Assembly (NCBI GenBank): GCA_014706295.1
Contig: JACSVZ010000011.1
Span: 11,810,163 to 11,874,162 of the forward strand
DNA length: 64,000 nucleotides
Source of the DNA: Lycocorax pyrrhopterus obiensis
Taxonomy: Eukaryota; Chordata; Aves; Passeriformes; Paradisaeidae
Reading direction: 5' to 3'
Positions 40,501 through 54,384 of this stretch are shown here, in pieces. Within the stretch, counting starts at the first letter, position 1, and every line of letters begins with the position of its first letter. Made by a program: the position numbers and the translations under genes. The notes under the pieces are model-generated. The model was not told the origin of the DNA. It saw nothing but the letters and a program-made list of their open reading frames with translations, and searched no databases.

Positions 40501-43500
40501 CCTCCTTAGGCTATAACCATAGGGATACAACAGGACCAGTTCTCAGATCCGTCTTATGTGAAAGACGTCTACATTATTGTCTTGAAGTCAACACTAAGAA
40601 CTTAGATAATGAACTTCAAAAAAAATTGCTCTGAGTGCTAATTTCTGTGAAGACCTTAGACCTCAGACCTCTTCTGCCATGATGCTTGTATATTATTCCC
40701 AGCTCCTGCATATGAATTGCCCAAATCTAAGACCCCATTTTAAGACACCAGAAAAACACAATTTATTTCAGTTTTCTACTTTCAGTTATAGTAAGAGCTA
40801 GGCTAGATTTCACACTGCATTGTAGAAACTATATTTGGATATATTTATCATGCTCCGTAACTCAGTCTTTCAGCTTGATAAAACAGACAGGAGGCCCCAG
40901 AACCGGAGAAATGTATTAGTTTGTTATGCCAAGTGAATTCAGAGTGCACATAAGCAAAGGGGGGGTAAAGAAAAACATGTAAAGGAGAACATCTTAATAA
41001 TTTGTAAAAGTTTCTGGTTCTACAGATAATATAACCACTTATGTATTTGAAATTAGGTGTTTCTTGTGAATTCTTGTAGCAGCTGGTAAAATCCCTGCTG
41101 CAGGTCATGCATGACAGTACAAGAAGAGTAAACAAAACCAGGCATAGCTTGTCCCAGTGAAAGGAGATGGGAACATTTTGCACAGATATTGCATTTTTAT
41201 TTGATTAAAACTTCAGCAGTGCTCATGGCATTAAACCATTTAATTAATTTACTGGAAGATTAGTTTCAATGCCATGCCTTTTAATAGAAACTTAACCTGC
41301 AAGCCAGAACTTCTGAAGTGAGCAAGACAACTAGCATACTTCAAATACCAAAGCAACTCAATCTAACAAAGCATGCACATAATTCTAAAACAATCCCATA
41401 AAGATCTATTGACGGCAGGAACACTCAGTATTAATCAGTGTAAAAAGAGGAGTTATTGTCAAAAGCGAAGCTGGCAGAGTAGTGTTTTTCCTATTCATCA
41501 GAGTTCTGACATGAAAAACAAATCCATTGCAGATCACAATGAAATCAAGGCTTTACAGGTGTTCATGGAAGAGGGGACTCTTGTCTCAGGTATTCACCAT
41601 TAAATTCAGATCCAAATCCTTGGCTTAGTTAATTCAAACCTAGCTGCTAACATCCAAGCTACTGCCCATCCATCCAGACAGCACGTTTGCCTCAGTACTT
41701 CCTTGTTGATGGCATTTCATACCTTAACAGATCAACAAAGAAACAAATACTAAGAGCTGCACCCTGAAAGCAAATCATTTAGAGATCAGAGCTCAAATGC
41801 AAACCAGCAAGTTGAGGAAAGAGATTCTATTTCTCAAGGTGCTGTTGACAATGGCTGTTATTAATTTTTGGCTCACAGGTAGTAATTTTCAAGAAATAAG
41901 GAGAATATGCAAATACACCGTTGTCAAGATATATACAGTAAGAAGGAATGAAAAGAAGGATATTTGGTAGAAAGTTTCTCTCATTCACAGGATAAGCTAT
42001 GTGTCCCCTTCACATTCTCTTTGTTAACAAACACAGATAAAAGGACTTGACAACTGTGCAGGGCTCCTGTCCGTATGTTGAGAGCATATGAGAACACACA
42101 TGATTTTAAAATTTTCTGTCTGAAAAAATGTACAGAATATCAAGTCCTTGTGCTTGCTAGCTCATTCTTAAATATATTCCATACCCAGTTATTTCTAAGT
42201 AGAGGGAAAGAAAAAAAGAAAACCACCACCAAACTTTAACGCTGTTCACTACCTGTGACTAAGAAGTGTTTCCAGAGGACTCCAAGTGTCTTTCAACACT
42301 TTTTATTTTAGTCTCCTGACTGAAAACTTAATTTCTCTTGGTCCTGTGATATCAGTCTTAGCAGACGATGCCTAATGACAACATTCTGGTGTTAATAAAA
42401 ACACAAAGAACAGCTATCTTATTTTATGACTTATGATTGGTTCTGCACCTCTTCTATATTACAGTTAGATTAAATGGTAAGTAAGTGTGTTTCTTGGCAA
42501 GTTTTCATATCAAGTGACACTGGATTGTGCATAAATAAATCCAACAAATGTTAACCAACTAAGCAAACAGTGTTCCAATGACACAGCATGCAGCTCTTGG
42601 TAATGGTGATTATTATCATGAATGGTAAAAAAATAAAAGAATCCATTTTACCAGATTCAGAAAATAGAGAAATGGCTAACATGTTACGTTCAGTGTCCCA
42701 GCTGACTTACAAGAACCACTATCACTCTCTTGGATGGTACCTTAAATCAGAAGAGCACATCTCATATCAGAAGGGAGAATCAGGTACAAAGAAATTTTTT
42801 TGTTAGATGAGGAAAAAAATATAGAAATGAGAGTTCATATTGTGTTAAGCTAGTTCAGGTTTGAAATGAAAGTCAGATAATTCAAAGTTATGATTCACAT
42901 AATTAGAAATTGCATTTCCCCTTCTCTGCCATGAGACTGCAAAGCACCTGCTCGCAGAAGCTTCACAGCAAACAGATGAGAATCTTTTGGTCCAAAAACC
43001 ACCTGTGAACTCCTAAACCAGAAGATAATGTTATGTAATGTCTTTTATTTGCTGTACTTTGCTGAGATGCAGAGGAGACTGAAATGTACTGTTTCAGTAA
43101 GAGCTGATATGACTTAATCCAGCTGGAGTATTTATCCCACTGTAACCTTTTGTTTAGATGAGTTCTTGAGGCCCCAGACTTCTCTTCCTGGGTGAGTACT
43201 GAGCATAAAGATGAAGTGATGGTGTAGAGCAAAGACTGTGGGTGTGTCTGGGGTTTGTAGCAAGGTCTGTTTGGAGAACGGAAAGGTTTCATGCTGCCTT
43301 TCTTTGCTCTGAACCTATGCTTTGTTCAGCCCTGAGGAAGTAACCTGGAAAAAATGAACTTGCAAGATGTGGGAAATGAAGTTTTAAAGATGCAAAGCAC
43401 ATAGAATTAACAAAGGCAGAACTTCCAGATGGTAAATAAGCTTAATGAAGAAATCATACATATCTTGACAAAATGTCTTCTGGCCACAATGTACAAAAAT

Positions 43501-43991
43501 AAACAATGAAAATCCCAACAGTCAGTCCACCTCTTTTGGCTAATATTGAGCCTGCTCTCAGTAAGAAAAAACTTTTAAAGTAAACTCTACACCAGAAGTT
43601 TTAAAGCTCTGCTATATGAGCTAATGCTTTTTTCAGTTCTCTTTCCCTATCCTTTATATAAATTAGGAGAAATTATCTTCATACTGCATTCAACAAATAT
43701 GCATAAGCATGATCAAAAGGGTATATTTTATTTATTTATGCATAAGTTCCAGAATTCTCTTGCTTACTTGGGCACTCTAAGTATTTGGAAATGAAAGATA
43801 TTTCACTCTGCCAAAATAGGTGACAGAACCTTTGACACCAACCATCTAGGGGGATGCACAACATAAATTAGGCAGGCCTGTTGCAATAAATTGACAAATT
43901 GCTTTTACAAAACTGCTCAGTCCCAAATGGTATATTGTAATTAGCAGAAGAGGTTCTTAGCACCTCATCAACATGAGGAAATTCAACACTT
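28557..43991. other. Long non-coding stretch (15 kb), no gene recognised
   Basis: AT-rich DNA without a supportable exon or RNA gene. Visible contents are a TATAA microsatellite (31,407-31,431) and a T/A-rich patch at 32,515-32,636 with a TGCTTTTTTT...AAAAAAAGCA inverted repeat. Frames reach 111 codons at most (40,848-41,183, minus) and show no recognisable family. Confidence 0.65.
31407..31431. repeat. (TATAA)n microsatellite
   Basis: About four copies of the pentamer TATAA, followed by a further AT-only stretch to 31,445. Confidence 0.85.
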
Positions 43992-44077
43992 TGGATGTCA
44001 CTGCCCATGGCAGGGGAGTTGGACTAGATGACCTTTAAACGTCTCTTTCAACCCAAACTATTCTACGAGTCTACAAG
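43992..44077 (+). mobile_element. CR1 LINE, short 3'-terminal remnant, + strand
   Basis: About 85 bp of the CR1 3' UTR. CTGCCCATGGCAGGGGAGTT is followed by GGACTAGATGACCTTTAAAC and TTTCAACCCAAACTATTCTA, then a decayed terminal tail. It matches the 3' end of the copy at 6,873-7,145 and is severely 5'-truncated. Confidence 0.88.
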
Positions 44078-47000
44078 TAAACACTTCTTCTAAGACTGAA
44101 GTACGGTATAATAAAAATGTCTACATTTTAAATATACAACTTGATTATTGGAAAGGTTGGTTTTAGCAGGAAATATTCCAATTGCAATGGTGATTAAATA
44201 GCTTGAAATGTCTGGCACTTCTACCATCACGTCCCTTGAACTGCTAACTTGTTGCTTTTCCAGAGCACACGTCTTTATGGAAGCCGTTAGTGATGGTGGG
44301 GCAAAATTTTCCTTGGAGTAAATTGTGCCCTACTCCCCACTCTCCTCAAACCCCCCCAGCCCCTCAATTCAATTCTTGATTCCAATTTCAGTGAAGATAC
44401 AATTTTAAAAATTAGTTGAGAAGGAGAAATGAAGAGTTATTTAAATGGCTTTAAACAAAACCACATTTCTGTTCATTCTCAATTTCACATCTAAATGGCT
44501 TGTGGCAAATGCTCAGCATAGATAAAAGTTCATAATCCTTTTAATAACAATTTGCCTGCTGTTCAAATCCATTTTATTTTTTGGTTAACTGAAGATATTT
44601 TGGAAAGTATCATAAAATCATAAGAAACCAATTACATAGTTTTGTTGGCACAATCTATTTTTTATGTCACAGGGTGTGAAACTGCTAAAAGGCTAAAACT
44701 GGAAATTCAAGGACAAAGTCACACAGAAAAAAAACACTGAGAAATAAATTAGGGTGTTCAATGTCATCTTCATACCCTTTTAGTTAGCATTGGAGAAAGG
44801 AAGTATTTAGCACAGAAATCCAGTCTGAAGCAAGTGTTCAGCCTTCAGTTAGTATCCAACCTGAACAGTGTTCTGAAGCTGAGATGATCTTGCACCTATT
44901 GTACAGTTTGAGGTAGTTCTGCACTTACCACAGTGAGCACTTTCAAAAAATGCACTCAAGTGCCTGCAGGAGATAAAAGCAAGGATCTTGGCAGTCTATC
45001 ACTTGAAAAACAAATCTCTCTGATAGCAGAAACCAAAAATGTTCCACTGGAGGAGAATACTATGTCATGTCAGAAAAAATATTAACCTCTCTCGAATTCT
45101 GAGTCAGCAAGTCACTGAGATTTCTACCAAGTTAATGTGTTCAGGTTCACTCTCCCTCCCGATTCACTGTCTTTAGAGGAATTAAGGACTTAAATAATCA
45201 GTAAGTTTTTAAAACCAACTACCTAGTAGGAATCCCTTAAATCAAAAAACAGTAGAACATATAGCTTTAAATGCTAAAATCTTTCTTTCAAATCCAGAAA
45301 GAATCAGACAATAGAGCCAACTAGCAAGATCACCTCAAGTAGCCACAAATGTCTTCAAATGCTTGCTTGTGGATTTTTTTGGTTTTGTATTTTGTTTGTT
45401 AGATTTTGTTTTCCACCAAGAAAATTACAAGGAAATAGAGAAGCTGTTCAATTCTAGACTTTGGTCTGATCTTTTGATTTGTTTTATTATACAATGTGTT
45501 AATTTTGTCTCATCTCTCTAATTTTTCTCAGAGGTTTCTGTTTTAGCAGATATTGAAGACTGTTTCATAAATCTCATTAAACTTTTTCCTAACTTTTTTT
45601 TACAGCAATTTTTTCACCAGATAGGCAGTATATGCCTTCAGTATGGACTAATATTTAATGAATATTGTTTTAATCAGCTTAATTCTTTCCCTCCTCCCTG
45701 TACTACTTAATGATCTATATTCAGAGCAAATCTTCTTGAAATAATCTGTTATTCAATGTTAATCTGAGAATCAAAGTAAATTTTTTTTACTAGAACCTAA
45801 TAAGGCAAACTGTTTATGGCAATTATTCAATATTAAACTAATTTGAATTACAAAGCATTCTGAAATTTTCCAACATGGACGTCCAAATGTAGGCAGCTTG
45901 ATCTATGGTTAGGAATCTAAATTAATGGTCTGGCTTTTCAAATATGCTAAGTAATTTTTTTTTTTCCTAATAAGGCTTAACTAATTAAATCTTGCACAAA
46001 CTTAGTATTTTTGAAGGATTATGAAAGGGGCGAATACTTGGTTTTCATTTCACAAATAACTTGCAAAAAGAATAATGATATTTTAATGCTTTTATACTAA
46101 AAAGTACCATGATAAGTGTGTTTCTACTCCAACATAAATAAAACATTAAACAAAACAGTAAAACCATCCATAACATCAATGGAGTCGTCTTCTAAAAACC
46201 AAAACATCCAATTCAAATGAATAATGAAAGGCTTCAGCACAGTTTTTACGCTTACAGTATTTACTTATAGATCATCTAATTTCCTCCTAAGGCTAATGTG
46301 GAAACTGGAATCTGCTACCATACACAATCAATAATCCTCTTAGAAGCTTAGTGTGAGATACAGGAGACATTGCCAAAAGTAGTCAGCCAGAAATTAAATT
46401 CATTTGGGTTTTGTCGTTGTCACCGTTGTTTTAAGGAGCAAGCAACTCAAACATTTCCCAGCATCTCTTTAGCTTACTGACTTTTCCTTGCAAAGGGTGA
46501 TGTTCAAATCATCTAAAGCTTTGTTTGACTGGCTGGACCTTATTAACACAATTGGAGAAAAAGCAACAAAACATTTTTTAGTTCATGATTTCTGTGAAAT
46601 GTTGGTCACAACACAGAGGGCAAATTCAGCTGGTCAGTTTTTACTGCTATTAAACATGCCTTGGGCCCTGAAGAAGGTAGAGTTACTTTGAGGGGGAAGA
46701 AATTATCTGGTTGCATTAGAAAGTGGAATTCCAATAAAAGAGCACATCTGATGAAAGGGACACACATTCTTCCTAGGAACAGCAAGACGCAGAACCAAGT
46801 AGACTCAAATATACAAGATATTGCACATTTTAACTAATGCTGTTCTCTGACAACATCAAATACCCCAATACTCTGTGTGGATCCGCCTCTTGCACACTGG
46901 GGAGAGAACCCATCTCAGGCCAACATGAAAAACACCCAATTATATAGAGCAATTTAACTGAACCTCTGAAATATTAACTATAGAGTCCAGCAATATTTTC

Positions 47001-50000
47001 CAGTTTATGTTCTTGGAATCAAGCCTAGAGAACTACTCTTCTAGAAGTGATCCAGCCTGACTCATTAGAATGATAACATTTTTAGAGAATGATCAAAATG
47101 GTCCACTGTTAAATCGCTGCATTGGGCACTCCCAAGAAATAAAGCATTTGAAAGCGTTCAAAAGATTTATCCACTTCCTCTACAGTCACTTAAATTTCAA
47201 AGTTATTAAAATACACATCCTAAGTGTTGAGTGATAGATCTGCAGGCACATTTAAGTTTCCCCACCACTGGGCTATCCAGAAAAATAAACATTAAGCATG
47301 ATTTGGAGAGCTTTCAAGCTAAACGTAAGAACAAATCCTGAGATTTGCTGACAAATTATTGCTTTAATGCTATTTTTCCAAGCTTTGAACAAAAGCTCTG
47401 CAAACCCCTTGTCTCCACCAGGGAAATTCAGACACTAAAAAGCAAAGGGAAATAATCAATACAATGTGAATTGTAAGGAGAAGGTAGTCTATTATTTTGA
47501 AATGTCTATAATCCTCAAAACTTGGCAATACTATGCAAGGGGAGAGAACTGCCAAAAATCAAGTTAGGAAATTGCACCTACTACTTGGTATTAATTTCAA
47601 TTCTGATTAAATGGCAAGCCCAAAAATCAAGAAAGGACAAGCATTTCAAAAAAGTCAACATAAACTAGTAATCACTCATAGTACAAAGGACTAACCAGAA
47701 AAATCCTTAAATTTAGTAACTGAGATGTAAAAGTATTTTGTGCACTGAACGTGTGCTGATTCTGGTTTGTTTTTGTTTTTTAAATCAAGGTCCCCCTTTA
47801 CTGGGGACCTTTATATGTTACATAAATCCTGCAATGAAGGAATGTGTCTGCATTCCCAAGGATGGACAGCGAACAAGAAGGAATACAGATGAGTGTACAG
47901 CTCTGAACAGAAAGATCAAAAATCGGAGACTTTTTTATTTGCCCAGAGAAACCAGGTTTGTAGTGTCTATTACATGTCATTAAAACTGTTCACAGGACAA
48001 GAGCTTGAGACGCCCTGATGTTTCTGGTTATTAGGACAAGACTAAACGCAATCATCATCCTCTATTTCTCAATTGGAAGCTACAATTATACTGGCCAGTA
48101 GGACTTGAAAAAGGATACCCATTCTCCCAGAAATCTGAAGCATAGTCTACTAGTCTGGATAATTACACTGCTTAAATTGCCGATCCAACCATAATTATTC
48201 AATTTGCTGAGCAACAAAAAGATCTGAAGCTGGAAATAAACACTTGGCTCCCATTTTTCTGTCTTTTGTACATTCTACCTAGGAACATAAGAACCGATTG
48301 TGTGCTTTCAACCTAAGCTTACGTATTTTTCTGAGTGACTGTCTAATTTTAATCCTTCACTTTCACAATTTTTTCCACTAGAATCTTTCTAGATCTCAAG
48401 ATATTGGTCAGATGGGCTTTAATATAATATTTCTTAGGTTTCTAATGAACAAATAAGAGAAATGCAAGTCAAGAGTGAGAAAAAAAGAAAGATTGCAGAC
48501 TGCTTTCCAATCCTGATGAGGTAAAAACAACCTACCTACAAACTTCAGAGTATCTTGTTCCCTAAAGGTATCCAGATACTGGATAAATATCCACCCTCGT
48601 TACCTTATAAGAGGTAACAAAACCTCTTATGATTTTGAACTCAATAAACTGTTTTATCACCAGATATCTGATGATACCTAAGTTAAGTGTAATACTGCTG
48701 TCTTGAATTCAAACTCTGAGAGTTGAGAGAAATATTAAGTGAAAAAAAGTACAAGAAAGTTGCTTTAATTATGCTATTTTTAACTCGAAACATTTTCTAA
48801 ATGCAATCTGCTCTATGCAGTTGATTTGACTTCAATTTATATTAATGAAACATTTCAACAGCATACTGCTTTGCAATAAAAAGCTTGCAGTTAAGAGCAC
48901 AACACTGATCAAAATGAAGATTTTGGTGGTGGTCTGAAGAAAGCTTTGTTGGGTTGCACCCAGTAACTGAGAGGGCTTGTGGTGCTTTTTTCCCCTACAC
49001 AGAAATAGAAATAACCTGTCATGGTTAAAAATAATCTCAGATTAAAAGTATTGCATTTTTTTTCCCTGTTAGAGGAAGATAATTCTCACCCATACCCATA
49101 AAAAATTCCATCCATAAGTTATGGGCACCCTCAAGCTAACTCATGTACCATAAATACTGAAAGAGAATACTCACTGTCAACTACCAGACGTCTTCATGTC
49201 TTAATCTACGGTAACTTGCCTTCTGGTTGTGGTCCAACAGGTGATTTAAAATCAATTTTGTAAGGCTGCAATAGTGGTTTTGTACAATGCAGGCCTTCAG
49301 CTCTTGATGGTAAGATGAATTTAGAAGTAATTGCTACTCTCTTGTCAAGCAAATCCTAGTAATTTTGAAAGCCAGGGTTTATGGGCATTATTCTGACTGT
49401 ATTTAGAAAGATGAATTAAATAATTTTATTTTTAAGGATTCATTGTTTAATTAGCACACACCTTTTACTAAACTCAGTTGTAGGGTCATGCCATGTTTGC
49501 CTGCCTTTTAGAAACTGAGACTTGAAATGCTACTCTGCTAAAGGAGTTAAACTAAAAGTGCAGGGAGATTAAGCAAACTTGCTTTTGGGGAACCATGTCA
49601 GTAAAATATTTTTCGTTATCAATACAACACTATTAATGGAAAACGTACCTAATTTTAATCTCTGGATCAACTTTTACCTTCTACTACCTTCAGATATAGT
49701 TTAGTCATTATGAGATCCCTATCCTTCCTTGTTGGCAGCAGGACAGTCAATATAATCCATTCTCTTTTCTTTACATGAAGCACAGCTGCCTTATGATGAA
49801 CATGACATAGATTTTTTCCTCATAGAAAAAATATTCCTGCTTCAAGCTTTTTCTCTTCATATAGGCTTCACAGTGAGGGTGTCAGAAGTCACAGCATAAA
49901 GTTAGACTGGAAAAATCAATTTCCCACTGTGGATACTAACAAATGGAAGCATACAATTAAGTCATATCATAATAAAAAATATCTCTTCATAGCAGGAACA

Positions 50001-53000
50001 GAACAATATTTGCTGACAAGAATTCCAATACCTACCCCACTGCCTTACTGTTCACTATACCTTGCTTTCTCTTCTTTTTTCATTCTCTACTTTTATTCCT
50101 TTACCTGACTTTCTTCCCAACAATACAGCTCAATTAGAGGTACTGCAGTGTGCTCCATTTCATTTCTGCAAACATGACAACTGCTGTCACCTTCTGTGAA
50201 GCCAGATTGATCACCTTCTTGGATTCTCCAAATCTCAGAGAACTATGGCAAAGGATTGGACTGTCTAATTAATGTTTTTTAGCATTATTGTCTGGCAGTT
50301 GCCTGTCATAATTCTGAAGTCTTGCACATACACAACTATTTCACACTTTTTTTCTCCTGGTTTGTTAACCGATGCTCTAAAATCAACTGCTTTCTCAGTT
50401 CAGTCTATTCTGTCTGTGTATTTGACATCTACGCTTAAGCAGTGATAAACAAACCATTACAACTCCATACACAGGAAACTGTGCCATGGTATCTCTTACT
50501 GATAAAACATTGGACCTCCACTGGCACAATCATGAAAGACTCATGCAAGACACATCAAATCCGTTTGCAGTACTCTCTATGTGAACTGGAAGGCCTAAAA
50601 ATAATTTCAAAGCCCTATTTAGATAGTGACTACTTAAGGCCTGATCAAGGCTGTACCTATGAATTTTTTAAAACAATTGTATTTTTGAGCAAATACCTTG
50701 AATTTCTTCTTTTACATATCCTTTCAATTTTATGAGACTCTAAATGTATACGGCTGTGCCATTTATTTTAGCTGTACCATTTGGCACAATCTTAGCTTTT
50801 CTATTCTGTTAACAACTTAAGAGAAATTATTCTTACTTTATTCTGTCAGTTTTTTTCTTTGCAAGGCAAAGAAAATGTTGACCCTGTATGGTTATAATTC
50901 ACTGAGGATGAGAAAATGGAGGTAGTGAGGGTGAATCATCACATCTGCTGTTCTTTCATTTAATAAGAACAAACCTTCGAAAGCATAATTGGGCAGTCCT
51001 TAGACAGAATGATCAGTGATCCTTCAGTATGTCTAATTAAATGTTTACTAAGCCCATCAATAAGAATCTGGATGTAAAAAACCTGAAAAGAAGAAACACA
51101 TTGTGGTATCTGTTGAAAATAACAGTAATTTTTTCTTGCTTTCCTTCATAAGATAGACGATTTACTGAAATAAACGCAGGGATTTCATTGAAATTGGGAA
51201 GAAATTTAATCTTCTATCTGGGTTTCCCTGAATTTATTTCATGTGTGCAGGAAAATGGGAGTCACTGTCTCCAGGGTAAGCAGATCGGTTGCTGCTGACA
51301 ACAGCACAGTACAGCTGCTCTTAGCAGAAACCAGGATCCATGAATCCAGTGATTCAGCTGTACTTGAATGGCTGGTGGCTCCTTGCGTATGATCTCAAAG
51401 AACTTTTCATATTTGATTTGATAAAGATATTCCACTTTTACTTCTGTCTGGAGTCAAGTGTAACTCTAAAAAACTTAACCTAGCCAGACCTAATTCCAGA
51501 TTCAAAGGTAGTTCTCAGGAACTTCCATGAGAGCCTGGAAGCAAAGCAGTGTTTGTTCTTCTGTTTTGGTGCCCAGGAAGTTATAGTTCAGAACTATGTG
51601 GGGGTATGAAAGAGGAGAGTAGGAATGATGTGAGCTTTTGATTAACTAAGTTACCATGTATTAGAGCAACTTGCATTAAATTGTTTCAGTGACTAATCCC
51701 TTAATTAAAGATAATTTGAACTGTGTTACTGTTTGAATTATATATTTAGATTATTCACAACTATTTTGAAAGTATTCTGAGTGTGTCTATTTTTCTATTT
51801 TTCTTCTTTGCAAAGCAGAAAATGGTTAGTGGTTTAGCAGGACCCTTTCAGCTAACAAAAGAACAAACTTGGCTTCATTAAGACTAATGGGGTGGGGAAA
51901 CAAAGAGCAATGAGCAGGGAGTAGTGGTGGCTGTCCTCCACATTAGCACTACAAAGTTTGCTTACTTGTGGTCTTGTAATTTGGGAGTGCCCTATAGCTG
52001 CTTACACTCCTGAAGGTTTTCCTCAGGCCTTGTGTTTATCTCAGCCAGGCTCTTTGGCACGGCAGGTTCCCACTGCCTCAGTCTCAGGCAGCCTTCTGGA
52101 GAGGGAGCCCCGACTGCACACTAAAGCCCCAGCCTCGAGGAAGTACCTTCTATCGTTACTTGAATGTGAAGGAGATGCCAAATGGAAGAAATTGTTTTCT
52201 GTAATTTGTTCTTTACTACATCAAACCCACATTTTGAAAAATCTCAAGAGTAATTATTCAAAGTGAAGCATTTGCCATAATATTTTCATAAATACTTTCC
52301 ACATCTACAATGTGTTTCAGTCAAACAAAAGCTGTAATAAGGTAAATGCTGTTTTAAACTTATCTACTATACTTTGCTACAACTTTTTAATGCTGAAAAG
52401 TTCAGCAAGGTAGGGAACTGAGAATATGTAATTCTGATCTGAGTGAGTCTTGTGAAAACACTGGGGAAGGTACTTCAGGAAGCAATTTAGCAGTCAGCGT
52501 GTAGCAAAGATGAGAATAATTATCAAACAGCTGTATATATTCCAAAGATTTATGCTGTGATCAAGTTAGCAGGCTGGTGGCACAGAATGTCATATCATAT
52601 CAGGCATCCATTACAACAAACCTGACAGTACTTTAAATCCATGAACCACTATGCAAAATGTAACATCAGTGTCAAATTCTCACCTTTTCAGGATGGCTGC
52701 AGAAGTGATCTTGCTCAGTAGGGTGTGACTGTGTGATCAATTGCTGTCTAGGAAACCTATTACATTTAAGAACTATCCAAGAAAGCACCCAAAAGTGGGG
52801 AAGAAATCATTATAATATCTACCCATTGCATAAAAAGAAGCAGTAAACCTAACTTCTGCATCTCTGATTTAGAATAAACCACATAGGGATGAAGACAACC
52901 CAAAGGGAGGTTTTGCTAGCACAGTATAAATAAAACATACTGCTCAGTTTATTTGGCTGCCCCAGATTTCTGTCACATTGCTTGAAAACTGGCAGTACAC

Positions 53001-53617
53001 TTGCTAAAAACCTTCTCCTAGATGAGGGCAACGCTTGGACAACAGGATTTCAAAGCATCAAAAGCAGGGAGCTTCATGCAGTTCGAACATACCGGATCCT
53101 CCGCACAAGCCCTCAGCATCTTTCAATGCCACATAATTCAGGATGAGATGGAATAGGGCCCAAACTTCTAAATTTACTTGTTAATTTTTTTTTAAATGAC
53201 ACTTGAAAGATTCTTCTGTTGTAGTCATTAGCAAAAGAGTAAATGAACTTCTAATTTAAAACTACACTAAATAATGACTTTTTCTTTCGATGAGCAAGTA
53301 AATAGAAAATGCCTGGAAATACTGTACCAGTTTATTTGTAAGTTAACTAATAACACGTCCTGGTTCAGAAAACACTTTGTAACTACATGAAAAGCCCCGT
53401 ATAAACATAGGTATCAGAGATGCCTTTCTAAAACCCATCTACAATTGGATTACAGGCTTTTTTCGCCACATTTTCTGCAGTGATTTGCTTTTGATGAGGC
53501 AGGCCTGACTCTATTTAGCTGCTCACATGTATCTTCTATCTTCTGAATCTTGGTGGGAGGAAGGGAGGCAGCACAGCTTTCAGGACTCTCAAAGACCTAT
53601 ATAAGAACTATACTATC
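44078..53617. other. Non-coding stretch (9.5 kb), no gene recognised
   Basis: AT-rich with no supportable exon. A GC-rich hairpin lies at 47,787-47,811. A mildly GC-enriched patch at about 51,975-52,150 sits in a 102-codon frame that resembles no protein I know. Confidence 0.65.
47787..47811. repeat. Perfect 9-bp GC-rich stem-loop
   Basis: AAGGTCCCC and GGGGACCTT form perfect inverted arms around a 7-nt loop (CTTTACT). It is a stable hairpin on either strand. There is no A-tail, coding context or longer precursor-like fold, so no function can be assigned. Confidence 0.85.
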
Positions 53618-53619
53618 AC

Positions 53620-53680
53620 TTTTTTTCCTCCCCAAAAAAACCTAACAAAAAAGGACAGTCAAACATTTTGGAAATGCTCC
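53620..53680 (+). repeat. Repeat module A, copy 1
   Basis: A T-run, then CCTCCCC, an A-run, then AAAAAAGGACAG and TCAAACATTTTGGAAA. The same order recurs at 53,976-54,040, about 357 bp downstream. The two copies share a core of 28 matching bases that differs only by a 2-nt insertion. Confidence 0.85.
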
Positions 53681-53975
53681 CCATATTAAACCAGAAAAAG
53701 AGCCAGAAAGGCAATTGCTGGGAGCAGTAAGGCAAGTGTTTAAAATCAAGTTGATGTGATTTGCATCAGTTCCCATGTTATTAGAGGCTCTCCAGTCTGA
53801 ATAGAAATATAGTACTTCTTATATTCAGCGACTTGGCTTTTCTTCTTTACTTTTTTTTTTTTAACTAATGCTTAAGGTTCAGATATGTAATTCATTTTCA
53901 AGATAGCATACATTCAATTTGTCTTATATAGGCAGCAGAGTGGCAGATTTTGTGCTTTGCTATAATAAAAAGAAG
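53676..53975 (+). repeat. Repeat module B, copy 1 (paired with 55,848-56,157)
   Basis: A unit of about 300 bp runs from GCTCCCCATATTAA to AATAAAAAGAAG and has a second same-orientation copy 2.2 kb downstream. Over the last 100 bp the copies differ at about 13 positions by eye; the left half is more diverged, with small indels. Both copies contain ATGTAATTCATTT, AAGATAGCAT and a conserved AATAAA close to the right end (53,964-53,969). The family is not recognised. It could be an unnamed repeat, an LTR-like piece or a local duplication. Confidence 0.9.
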
Positions 53976-54040
53976 TTTTTTTCCCCCTCCACCAAAAAAC
54001 CCCAAAAAAGGACAGAATCAAACATTTTGGAAAGTCTCCA
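53976..54040 (+). repeat. Repeat module A', copy 2, abutting the CpG island
   Basis: The second copy of module A: a T-run, CCCCCTCCACC, A-runs, then AAAAAAGGACAGAA and TCAAACATTTTGGAAA. It directly follows module B. Homology stops at about 54,040, where base composition switches abruptly to the GC-rich island. Confidence 0.85.
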
Positions 54041-54263
54041 CACAAAGCGCAGCGCCGCAGTGCCAACACCCCGGTGCGCGGCAGCCGCGGCCCCGCGGGA
54101 CTCCGGGCGGGCGGAGCTCCCCGATCGGGGGGCGGTGGTTCCAGGCCCTCTCCCGGGGGGCTCACGTCCGGGCAGAGGCGCTGCGGCCACCGCGATCAGC
54201 CCTCGCACGGCTCCCGGCACCGCCCAAGCGAGCCGGCGCTCTGCTCGCTCCGCAAGCGCCGGG

Positions 54264-54276
54264 ACTACACCTCCCG
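54264..54276 (+). promoter_or_regulatory. ZNF143/THAP11-type motif (ACTAYRNNNCCCR)
   Basis: ACTACACCTCCCG matches the conserved vertebrate promoter motif ACTAYRNNNCCCR at every defined position. The motif is known to be bound by ZNF143 and THAP11/HCF1 and is highly enriched near CpG-island start sites. Its place inside the island supports promoter function. Occupancy is not shown by sequence. Confidence 0.6.
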
Positions 54277-54384
54277 GCTGTCCCCGGAGCGAAGCCACCG
54301 CCTCTCCGCGGGGCGGCTGGGAAGCGTGGCCACTGCCGCCCGTTCCGCTCGGGCGCCGCCCGGGCCGGGTCCCCGCGGAGCGCA

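Noticed and set aside
53081..53096. GTTCGAA-containing sequence resembling a tRNA B box
   Set aside because: No matching A box, anticodon arm or acceptor stem can be laid out around it.
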